DNA of 5,030 nt from DAOPKN01 sp035391225 (lineage in GTDB: Bacteria > Thermotogota > Thermotogae > MWEM01), in assembly GCA_035391225.1 (NCBI GenBank), contig DAOPKN010000112.1:1-5030 (forward strand), in the 5' to 3' direction. Below are positions 1 through 5,030 of this stretch, in pieces. Each line of letters begins with the position of its first letter. Position 1 is the first letter of the stretch. Under the pieces are notes generated by a model, which did no database searches, had not been told where the DNA came from, and was given only the letters and a program-made list of their open reading frames with translations. A program made the translations under genes and the position numbers.

Positions 1-1
1 G

Positions 2-298
2 GAAAGCGGCTCCAAGGCCATGGACATAAATGTGAGCAGCAACTTCGCCTTTTTGGCGGCGTCCAAGGGCAACGAGACCGCCAGGGATTTCCATTCCCAC
101 TTCGGGCATAGCCTGTACACCTACTTCCTACTGAAAGGACTGGATGGTGCAGCGGATTCCAACAAGGACGGGCAAATTGGAACCTCGGAAATCCATAATT
201 ACATCTACAAGGAAATCGGCGTGGTTTCCCAGTCCGCTGGACAGTATTTCCAAACGCCCATCTTGGATCCCACGGTGAACTTGGTGATTTGGAAATGA
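2..298 (+). CDS. Caspase-family (peptidase C14) protein, C-terminal fragment (5' end outside window)
   Basis: The frame is open to the left edge and ends at TGA 296-298, leaving 98 visible residues. These are the C-terminal part of a C14 caspase/metacaspase-like fold: a core strand (NFAFLAASKGNE), then the conserved helix GHSLYTYFLLKGLDG, then an acidic loop, then a short helix (EIHNYIYKEIG) and a tail with QTPILDP. The catalytic His and Cys would lie upstream and are not visible, so activity cannot be judged. The region aligns by eye with residues 473-550 of the complete caspase gene at 2291-3991 (FVFLASSKGD, GMSLFTYFLRQALQGKAD), so the two are paralogues. DSNKDGQIGTSE (155-190) fits all key positions of an EF-hand loop (D1, N3, D5, G6, I8, E12). 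The next gene starts 11 bases after the stop. The ATG at 20 is an internal Met codon, not a start. The family call is firm; its substrate is unknown. Confidence 0.85.
   Translation, partial: ESGSKAMDINVSSNFAFLAASKGNETARDFHSHFGHSLYTYFLLKGLDGAADSNKDGQIGTSEIHNYIYKEIGVVSQSAGQYFQTPILDPTVNLVIWK
155..190 (+). other. Canonical EF-hand-like calcium-binding loop in the C-terminus of the truncated caspase
   Basis: The twelve codons encode DSNKDGQIGTSE. They match the EF-hand loop pattern D-x-N-x-D-G-x-I-x-x-x-E at every ligand position, including the Gly at 6 and Glu at 12. It follows the helix SLYTYFLLKGLDGAA and precedes the helix EIHNYIYKEIG, giving a helix-loop-helix order. Calcium binding is inferred from the pattern; a single unpaired loop may bind weakly. 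Confidence 0.6.
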
Positions 299-303
299 GG
301 GGG
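297..303 (+). promoter_or_regulatory. Shine-Dalgarno site that sets the GTG start at 310
   Basis: GAGGGGG overlaps the stop codon of the preceding caspase gene and sits 6 bases before GTG 310. The same 6-7 base spacing is seen at 1705-1710 (GGAGGG), 2279-2283 (GAGGT) and 4065-4070 (AGGGGT). An in-frame ATG at 295 overlaps the TGA but would have this purine run downstream of it, so it is unlikely to be the start. Confidence 0.7.
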
Positions 304-309
304 ATACGC

Positions 310-1695
310 GTGAAAAAAAACATTTTGCTGTGGATATTCTTGGGGATTGCCGGGGTTTTCCTGGCACAATTTTGCCCCAACTGGATTGACCTGCACGAGA
401 GTGGAAGCGATTTTCGCTTGAACGCAACGCTGCAAACCGGCGCGGAAGTTGGGTCCGGTCAGTGGGTGCGGTTGTGGGTGCGCGTGAACCACCCCGCGTT
501 CGTGGCGGTGGTGGGATGCGCGCCGGATGGCAAGCAATGGCTGCTCTACCCCAGCAAGCTGTACCCAGTGTCCCTTCTTTCGGCCAACCGCACCCACTCG
601 CTGTACCTGGGCATGACGGGAACCGAGCCACTACACTTACCCGGGCAGTACCGGCTGATGGTGCTGGCTTCCACATCGCTGCTCACGTTGTTCGATGACT
701 TCAAGTCGCTGCTGGACGAATCCATCCCCGTTTTCCCACAACTGGACACCGGAGACCCCCGCTGGCTATTCCCCTCGCGCATGCAAGCGTCCATGGAATG
801 GGAAGCGCGCAACCTATCGTTCGCGTTCTCCCAGCCCATGGGAAAACTAGGCGTGATGAGCTATCCCATCGGGGCAAGCCTTTACCTGGACGGGGAATTC
901 GTGGCACTCACCCCCTACGAGGTGGACGTCACCCCCGGGACACATGCGCTGCAATTGCGCCTGGACGGATTCCAGGACTTCACGGAAAGCGTACTGGTGG
1001 GTTCCGGACACGAAGTGGTGCGCAACGTGTTCTTGCAACCACAGCCAGATAAGAAGAACATCCTGGTGGACTCGTTCCCGCAGGGAGCGGAAGTGCGCGT
1101 GGATGGCAAGGTGGTGGGCACCACGCCCATGGAATACACCCTTGACTACGGCACGCACGTGATCAACCTGTTCAAGGACGGGTACTACAACTACGCCAAG
1201 CTCATCACGGTGTCCGGGTCGAGCTTCAACGAACCGCTCAACCAGGCGCTGGAAGTGACCCAGTTCGTGGGCAATCCCCAGGCGCGGCTGACATTCGATG
1301 TAGTTCCCGCCAACGCGCAGGTGTACCTGGACGGCATCTTGCAGAAGAACCGGGAAGTATTCCCGATGCCCGGGCGCCACGTGGTGCAGGTGAAGATGGA
1401 AGGCTACGCCTCGTACGAACGCGAAATCGATCTGGAGCCACAACAGCGGATGGTGTTGCCGGTGCAACTGGTACCCAGCGGCATCCGGCTACAGGTGTTG
1501 GTAAATAACACCGTGGCAGAAGTGTTCGTGAACGGGGTTTCCTACGGTCTGACCCCTTTCTCGGTGGAATTGCCGGAGGGACGCTACGATGTGACGCTGG
1601 TGAGTGCCGGCTACGAGAGCTGGACAAAGACGGTGACGCTTCGCCAGGGCCGCCCGGAGACGCTTGAAGTGCAAATGAAAGCTTTGAAATTTTAA
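310..1695 (+). CDS. Exported or membrane-anchored DUF4384-like protein with four PEGA domains
   Basis: The protein has 461 residues from GTG 310, chosen because of the Shine-Dalgarno run at 297-303 and because translation then begins MKKNILLWIFLGIAGVFLA, a good signal peptide or N-terminal anchor. Residues about 33-145 resemble a DUF4384 beta-sandwich (WVRLWVRVN, APDGKQWLLYPS, LPGQYRLMVLAS), though the usual LFPN is LYPS. Four PEGA-type domains follow at about 181-242, 250-313, 326-387 and 392-457, each with a YLDG/RVDG/VNG turn and a P/DGTH-like turn before a G-[FY] motif. PEGA domains are small beta-domains common in exported bacterial proteins. They are thought to mediate binding, possibly to the cell envelope; no catalysis is expected. 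The protein is flanked by caspase genes and a second DUF4384 gene, so a structural, targeting or regulatory role for the proteases is plausible but inferred. Cys22 is not in a lipobox. The exact function is unknown. Confidence 0.87.
   Translation: MKKNILLWIFLGIAGVFLAQFCPNWIDLHESGSDFRLNATLQTGAEVGSGQWVRLWVRVNHPAFVAVVGCAPDGKQWLLYPSKLYPVSLLSANRTHSLYLGMTGTEPLHLPGQYRLMVLASTSLLTLFDDFKSLLDESIPVFPQLDTGDPRWLFPSRMQASMEWEARNLSFAFSQPMGKLGVMSYPIGASLYLDGEFVALTPYEVDVTPGTHALQLRLDGFQDFTESVLVGSGHEVVRNVFLQPQPDKKNILVDSFPQGAEVRVDGKVVGTTPMEYTLDYGTHVINLFKDGYYNYAKLITVSGSSFNEPLNQALEVTQFVGNPQARLTFDVVPANAQVYLDGILQKNREVFPMPGRHVVQVKMEGYASYEREIDLEPQQRMVLPVQLVPSGIRLQVLVNNTVAEVFVNGVSYGLTPFSVELPEGRYDVTLVSAGYESWTKTVTLRQGRPETLEVQMKALKF
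850..1680 (+). repeat. Four tandem PEGA-domain repeats at protein level
   Basis: The repeat is seen in the protein, not as identical DNA. Unit starts are near SYPIGASLYLDGE, SFPQGAEVRVDGK, VVPANAQVYLDGI and LVNNTVAEVFVNGV. Second-half signatures are TPGTHALQLRLDGF, DYGTHVINLFKDGY, MPGRHVVQVKMEGY and PEGRYDVTLVSAGY. Unit spacing is about 65-75 residues. Unit 3 is degenerate: the usual G-x-TP stretch after the DG turn is replaced by LQKNREVFPM. Confidence 0.8.
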
Positions 1696-1716
1696 CCCCA
1701 AGTTGGAGGGATCCGA

Positions 1717-2280
1717 ATGAAGAAAGCAATGGTGATTTGTTTTGTAAGCCTCCTGCTCCTTGTCGTGGGTTTCGGGAATGCGTTTCCGGAAATCCCAATG
1801 GAAAAGATTTCAGTGAAACCCGATCCGGTGGAAGGATTTTCCGTGGACATCACGACCAACCGCCCGGTTACCAGGACGTTTTACCCGGGTGAAGAAATCG
1901 AGTTCGTGTTTAGTGCAACGCGCGACGCGTACGTGGTGGTGTACGATGTAACCCCCGATGGAAAGGTCACTATCCTTTTCCCCAATGCGTACGACCAGGA
2001 CAACTTCGTGAAGGCCAACGTGAAGGTACGCATCCCGCGCGAGGGCTATCGGCTTTTGGTGGAAGATGCGAGGGGAAAAGAATACGTGCAAATCGTGGCA
2101 TGTAGCGTACAGTTCGTGACCTACCACGAATGGCAGCAGCAGTTTTCGCACAATGCCTACCCACCCGTGTCCGGAGATGCAATGGATTACTTCGCCAAGT
2201 TCCAGCAAAAGATCGATGTGGTGGGAGATGGTCCCAAGATCCTCTGGGCTTCAAAGATTATTTACTTCTACGTAAAGTGA
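1717..2280 (+). CDS. Small exported DUF4384 domain protein
   Basis: This 187-residue protein starts at ATG 1717, preceded by GGAGGG (1705-1710) with a 6-base spacer. MKKAMVICFVSLLLLVVGFGNA is a clear Sec signal peptide, probably cut after GNA22. Residues about 55-130 carry the DUF4384 hallmarks: YPGEEIEFVFSATRDAYVVVY, TPDGKVTILFPN (LFPN at 87-90), NFVKANVKVRIP and YRLLVEDARGKEYVQIVA. The protein ends with WASKIIYFYVK, which matches WSSNMVDFYFN at the end of the corresponding unit in the next gene (residues 201-211), so it is almost exactly one stand-alone DUF4384 unit. DUF4384 is a predicted non-enzymatic beta-sandwich often found next to PEGA or caspase domains. The gene lies 21 bases after the PEGA gene and 10 bases before the caspase gene, with its stop codon overlapping the caspase ribosome binding site. 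A binding-partner or regulatory role for the downstream protease is inferred. Confidence 0.88.
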   Translation: MKKAMVICFVSLLLLVVGFGNAFPEIPMEKISVKPDPVEGFSVDITTNRPVTRTFYPGEEIEFVFSATRDAYVVVYDVTPDGKVTILFPNAYDQDNFVKANVKVRIPREGYRLLVEDARGKEYVQIVACSVQFVTYHEWQQQFSHNAYPPVSGDAMDYFAKFQQKIDVVGDGPKILWASKIIYFYVK

Positions 2281-2283
2281 GGT
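2279..2283 (+). promoter_or_regulatory. Shine-Dalgarno site of the full-length caspase, overlapping the preceding stop
   Basis: GAGGT includes the last two bases of the TGA (2278-2280) that ends the DUF4384 gene and lies 7 bases before ATG 2291. A ribosome finishing the DUF4384 protein would therefore sit on the caspase initiation region, which favours translational coupling and matched synthesis of the two exported proteins. Confidence 0.55.
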
Positions 2284-2290
2284 AGCTGTA

Positions 2291-3991
2291 ATGCGAAAAA
2301 AGAGTGTATTCCTGTTGCTCTTCTTCGGACTTTGCCTGGGTCTTTCTGCCATGGGCCAATCCAAGATCGCCGTGATGGTTGGAAGCGAAGCGGTGCGCGT
2401 GGACGATTACCTGCGCAGCCTGGTGATGGTTCCCGCCAGCCCGCCCGAATTGACCGTGGATATCTCCCTGGACATCGACGAGGATCCCGTGGTGCTGTAC
2501 TCCGGTGAACGCAACCCGGTGATTCGGATTACCCCCAACCAGACCGTGGACCTTGTGTTTTTCCACATCAACAGTGATGCGGAAATGGCGTTGCTCTGGC
2601 CGGACATCGTGGAAGACCCGGGGCTGAACACCCGGGTTCGGGCAGGCCATACTGTGACCATCCCGTCCATTTACCGTTTCTACGGGGATGACCAAGGCCG
2701 CGAGTTTTTCCAGGCCTTCGTTTTCTCGTCCATGGACCAAGAGATCCGGGGCAAGATCGAAACCCTGGCGCGTGAATCGCAGGAAGGGATCGCGTATGAA
2801 ATGTCCCATCCCTTCGAAGAAGGGCACTTCATGAGTGGAGAAGCGAATGCGATAGATTCCAAGGGGAGGATGGAACGTGACGCGGGGGACTGGAGCTCCA
2901 ACATGGTGGATTTTTACTTCAACACGGAACCCACCACCTACAGCGTGAAACTTCAGGTTCCAGCGAACCCGTACTGGTTCTTGGATGGAAAACGGGTGGA
3001 TGCATCGTCTGGGACGTTCCTACTGGAAAAAGGCCCGCACCTCGTGCACTACTACCTGTATGGAAAGTTGTACCGGGAAATCGTGGAGGTGGAGCGGAAC
3101 AACCAGCAGATCAAGGTTTCTTACCACCCGGTTCCCACGGAAAAGCGCAAGATCTTTGCTTTCCTGGTGGGCATCAACGACTACCCCGTGGGCTTTCACC
3201 TTTCCACGCCGGTAACGGACGTGAACGTGGTGAAAGAGCTGCTTACTTCTGCGGCAGCGAAAGAAAATGCAACGCTTCAAACCAAGATTCTTGTGGACCA
3301 GCAGGCCACCAGGCGTGCTATCTCCTCCTTCCTCCAGGAAGGGATCTTCGACCACATCGACCAGAACACTGATGTGCTGTTTTTCTTCTCGGGCCACGGG
3401 GGAAGCGTTGCAGACACGAACGGTGACGAAGACGATGGGCTGGACGAGGTACTGGTGCCCGTGGATTTCCGTTGGCAAAATTCCTACGATAACATGCTTG
3501 ACCCGGACTCTTGCCTATTGGACGACGACCTGGGAGAATACCTCCGGGCTATCGCGGAGAAATCCCGCAACCTGTTCGTGGTATTCGACAGCTGTTTTTC
3601 CGGGAGCTCCAACAGAGGTGGCAAAGGGATACCCCAACCTTTGGGGCGCAACTCTGCTGACATAAACCAAGATGCAATGACCAAGGACATGGGTCGGATC
3701 CGGGACAACTTCGTTTTCCTTGCGTCCTCGAAGGGAGACCAGGAATCGTACGCCGATCCCACCGGTACACTTGGCATGAGCCTATTTACCTACTTCCTGC
3801 GCCAAGCCCTGCAGGGGAAAGCGGATGGTTTTGGGGGCTCTTCCCAAGATGGCTGGATCGACCCAAATGAACTCATCGGGTTCCTGGAAGAACAAATTCC
3901 CGCGTGGGTGAAAGAAAACATGTACGGAGAACCCATACCGGAACCCCTTTTGATAAACCCCTTGCAGCGGGAATGGAACTTGAAGTATTGA
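2291..3991 (+). CDS. Exported metacaspase-like C14 protease with DUF4384-like and PEGA-like N-terminal domains
   Basis: The protein is complete at 566 residues. MRKKSVFLLLFFGLCLGLSAMG is a Sec signal peptide. Residues about 55-211 form a DUF4384-like unit (TPNQTVDLVFFHINSDAEMA, LLWPD in place of LFPN, AGHTVTIPS, ending WSSNMVDFYFN). Residues about 217-278 look like one degenerate PEGA domain (VPANPYWFLDGKRVD, EKGPHLVHYYLYGK). The C14 domain runs from about 286: KIFAFLVGINDYP, a duplication-prone helix, FFFSGHGG with catalytic His369, the metacaspase motif DGLDEVLVPVDF (382-393), and VFDSCFSGSS with catalytic Cys435. The C-terminal FVFLASSKGD and GMSLFTYFLRQAL elements match the truncated gene at the left edge. 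Both catalytic residues are present, so it is probably active. By analogy with metacaspases, Asp433 and the acidic loop suggest cleavage after Arg/Lys and calcium dependence. It acts outside the cytoplasm. The EF-hand-like loop near 516-527 has lost Asp at position 1. The gene probably shares a transcript with its upstream neighbours, and a terminator follows at once. Confidence 0.92.
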   Translation: MRKKSVFLLLFFGLCLGLSAMGQSKIAVMVGSEAVRVDDYLRSLVMVPASPPELTVDISLDIDEDPVVLYSGERNPVIRITPNQTVDLVFFHINSDAEMALLWPDIVEDPGLNTRVRAGHTVTIPSIYRFYGDDQGREFFQAFVFSSMDQEIRGKIETLARESQEGIAYEMSHPFEEGHFMSGEANAIDSKGRMERDAGDWSSNMVDFYFNTEPTTYSVKLQVPANPYWFLDGKRVDASSGTFLLEKGPHLVHYYLYGKLYREIVEVERNNQQIKVSYHPVPTEKRKIFAFLVGINDYPVGFHLSTPVTDVNVVKELLTSAAAKENATLQTKILVDQQATRRAISSFLQEGIFDHIDQNTDVLFFFSGHGGSVADTNGDEDDGLDEVLVPVDFRWQNSYDNMLDPDSCLLDDDLGEYLRAIAEKSRNLFVVFDSCFSGSSNRGGKGIPQPLGRNSADINQDAMTKDMGRIRDNFVFLASSKGDQESYADPTGTLGMSLFTYFLRQALQGKADGFGGSSQDGWIDPNELIGFLEEQIPAWVKENMYGEPIPEPLLINPLQREWNLKY

Positions 3992-4011
3992 GAGGAACGA
4001 GGCAAGAATCG

Positions 4012-4051
4012 AAAAAAGCCACGCGGGTAGGGTGCCCGCGTGGCTTTTTTT
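4012..4051 (+). terminator. Strong intrinsic terminator, probably bidirectional
   Basis: GCCACGCGGG (4018-4027) and CCCGCGTGGC (4035-4044) form a perfect 10-bp GC-rich stem with the 7-base loop TAGGGTG (4028-4034). Seven T residues follow (4045-4051), and six A residues precede the stem (4012-4017), so the stem can extend by A-T pairs and the hairpin would also end transcription on the opposite strand. It lies 20 bases after the stop of the caspase gene and ends the upstream unit. Confidence 0.93.
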
Positions 4052-4064
4052 GCCATTTCGGAAA

Positions 4065-4070
4065 AGGGGT
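4065..4070 (+). promoter_or_regulatory. Shine-Dalgarno site that sets the GTG start at 4077
   Basis: AGGGGT lies 6 bases before GTG 4077, matching the spacing of the other genes here. It begins only 14 bases after the terminator T-tract. No in-frame ATG precedes the caspase core except at codons 10, 12 and 18, inside the signal peptide, so the GTG is the best start. Confidence 0.7.
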
Positions 4071-4076
4071 GAAACC

Positions 4077-5030
4077 GTGAAACGGTTGGCAGTACTGAGC
4101 CTAATGGTAATGGTAGTTTCGACGCTGATGGGGTTGAAAGTGGCGATTCTGGTAGGAATCGACGAGTACAAGACATTGGGAAGCCTTAGCAATGCTGGGA
4201 AAGATGCCCAAGGGCTTGAGGAAGTGTTGAGAAGGCTGGGATACACCACCAAGCTACTCACGGGAAGCGTAACACCGGAAGAGATCTTGTGGGAAATCGA
4301 GTATGCGGCAAAGAATTCGAGAAGTGGGGATCAATTGATCTTCTTCTTTTCGGGACACGGTGCACCTGGTACCACGGAAAGGGAGAGAGGGTTATACACC
4401 ACGTACTCGGATCCCGATAAAGGGAACTCCATCTTGACGCAAGAACGTTTACGAGAAGAGTTGGAAAAGTTCCGGGGAAAGAAGATGGTGTTCCTGGACG
4501 CGTGCCACCAGGGGCCTGAGGACCGATCCCGAGCAGTGCGAGACGACCCAGGAGTGGAGAGATCGCTGGCAGACAGTGTGGATCTTCTGGTGACTTCGAG
4601 TGCGGCGAACCAGGTGGCGAAAGACCGCTTTCAATGGGGAGGAAAATGGATCGAAAACGGGATCCTGGGGTACTTCTTAAAGAAGGCCCTGGAAGGGGAA
4701 GCGGACCTGGAGAAAGACAACAAGGTCACGACAATGGAGCTGGAACGATACCTGAAAGGGACGCCCGAATATGCAGGACAGAAAAACGGGCAAAACCTGT
4801 TGACCTACCTGGAAGGAGAACCTCGCTTCACGTGGTTTGAATTTTTGACGACGGGAAGCGGGATGCCTGGGGCTGTAAGGCTAGAAACGGTCCCCGATGG
4901 GATGGTGCTGGTTGAAAGCGGGGGTTTCAAAATGGGGAGCACTGGGGGAGACAGTGACGAAAAGCCAGTACACGAAGTAGAGTTGACGTACGACTACCTG
5001 ATAGGGAAGTACGAAGTGACGAACGAAGAA
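4077..5030 (+). CDS. Exported caspase-family (C14) protease fused to an FGE/SUMF1-type domain, 3' end outside window
   Basis: From GTG 4077 the frame is open for 318 codons to the right edge with no stop. The start gives a short signal peptide (MKRLAVLSLMVMVVSTLMG) leading straight into the caspase first strand, KVAILVGIDEYKTLGSLSNAG. The fold continues with AGKDAQGLEEVLRRLGY, LIFFFSGHGA with catalytic His94, VFLDACHQG with catalytic Cys143, VDLLVTSSAANQ, the helix GILGYFLKKALEGEAD and an EF-hand-like loop, DLEKDNKVTTME (210-221). Residues from about 274 are the typical opening of a formylglycine-generating-enzyme/sulfatase-modifying domain: DGMVLVESGGFKMGS, SDEKPVHEVEL and DYLIGKYEVTNEE. Only about 45 of the roughly 230 residues of that family are visible. 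The catalytic dyad is intact, but the acidic DGxDExxxPxD motif of the upstream caspase is absent, so it belongs to another C14 subgroup. Such FGE-like domains often serve as binding or lectin-like modules instead of true enzymes. Arginine codons differ from those of the upstream gene. Confidence 0.9.
   Translation, partial: MKRLAVLSLMVMVVSTLMGLKVAILVGIDEYKTLGSLSNAGKDAQGLEEVLRRLGYTTKLLTGSVTPEEILWEIEYAAKNSRSGDQLIFFFSGHGAPGTTERERGLYTTYSDPDKGNSILTQERLREELEKFRGKKMVFLDACHQGPEDRSRAVRDDPGVERSLADSVDLLVTSSAANQVAKDRFQWGGKWIENGILGYFLKKALEGEADLEKDNKVTTMELERYLKGTPEYAGQKNGQNLLTYLEGEPRFTWFEFLTTGSGMPGAVRLETVPDGMVLVESGGFKMGSTGGDSDEKPVHEVELTYDYLIGKYEVTNEE
4704..4739 (+). other. EF-hand-like loop in the second caspase
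   Basis: DLEKDNKVTTME has acidic residues at loop positions 1, 3, 5 and 12 and a hydrophobic V at 8, with Asn replacing the usual Gly at 6. It lies after the helix GYFLKKALEGEA, the same place as the loop at 155-190 in the left-edge caspase. Calcium binding is inferred. Confidence 0.4.
4896..5030 (+). other. Start of FGE/SUMF1 (formylglycine-generating-enzyme-like) domain
   Basis: The codons encode the family's N-terminal signature: an MVLVESGGFKMGS opening, an acidic DSDEKPVH segment in which the P-x-H is the usual lead into the next strand, and a DYLIGKYEVTNEE block that corresponds to the conserved Y-x-I-G-K-Y-E-V-T motif. The copper-binding cysteines of true FGE lie far downstream and cannot be assessed here. 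Confidence 0.85.

Noticed and set aside
295..312. ATG at 295 (or TTG at 289) as start of the PEGA protein
   Set aside because: The strong GAGGGGG site lies downstream of both and is well spaced for GTG 310, which also gives a cleaner signal sequence.
310..375. Lipoprotein signal at Cys22 of the PEGA protein
   Set aside because: The residues before the Cys are A-Q-F; a bulky Phe at -1 does not fit a lipobox.
847..1467. Long open frame on the minus strand inside the PEGA gene
   Set aside because: It has no recognisable domain, is rich in His/Val as expected for an antisense reading of this codon pattern, and lies wholly over a well-supported gene.
2258..2827. Minus-strand open frame over the start of the full-length caspase gene
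   Set aside because: It covers a clear signal peptide and DUF4384-like coding region on the + strand; it has no ribosome site or family features of its own.
3980..4009. Possible promoter TTGAAG / 18 bases / AAGAAT ahead of the caspase-FGE gene
   Set aside because: Both boxes match only 4 of 6 consensus bases and the transcript would start inside the terminator stem; matches this weak are expected by chance.
4634..4840. Short + strand frame within the caspase-FGE gene
   Set aside because: It is a frame-shifted reading of the C14 region, whose own frame shows continuous conserved motifs to the right edge.

Overview
This 5.0 kb window carries five genes, all on the + strand, with almost no space between the first four. 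It reads as an accessory cluster of exported caspase-like (peptidase C14) proteins and partner proteins built from DUF4384-type and PEGA domains. The organism is a bacterium with strong G-rich Shine-Dalgarno sites and a base composition judged by eye at somewhat over 50% GC. This domain mix occurs in several deep-branching or thermophilic phyla (for example Thermotogota or Bipolaricaulota) and elsewhere. The sequence alone does not settle the phylum, and that placement is a low-confidence guess.

Layout: (1) bases 2-298 are the 3' end of a caspase-family gene, ending in a textbook EF-hand-like loop. (2) 310-1695 encodes a membrane-anchored or secreted protein with a DUF4384-like domain and four tandem PEGA domains. 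(3) 1717-2280 encodes a small exported protein that is little more than one DUF4384 unit. (4) 2291-3991 encodes a complete exported protein with a DUF4384-like domain, one degenerate PEGA-like domain and a full metacaspase-like C14 domain (His369/Cys435). (5) A strong, probably bidirectional intrinsic terminator lies at 4012-4051. (6) From 4077 past the right edge runs a GTG-started exported C14 caspase (His94/Cys143) fused to the start of a formylglycine-generating-enzyme/sulfatase-modifying (FGE/SUMF1) domain. Its frame has no stop codon inside the window, so a search limited to closed reading frames would miss it.

Genes 1-4 have gaps of 11, 21 and 10 bases, and the ribosome binding sites of genes 2 and 4 overlap or abut the preceding stop codon. 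They are therefore probably one co-transcribed, translationally coupled unit whose promoter lies left of the window. Gene 5 is cut off from them by the terminator and uses arginine codons differently. The three proteases share a C-terminal architecture with an EF-hand-like loop at the same place, and three consecutive genes share the DUF4384-like fold. The cluster thus looks like the product of local duplication and domain shuffling. A working idea, which is inference only, is a set of calcium-responsive proteases acting outside the cytoplasm, with the DUF4384/PEGA proteins as envelope-binding or regulatory partners. No substrate or phenotype can be read from the sequence.
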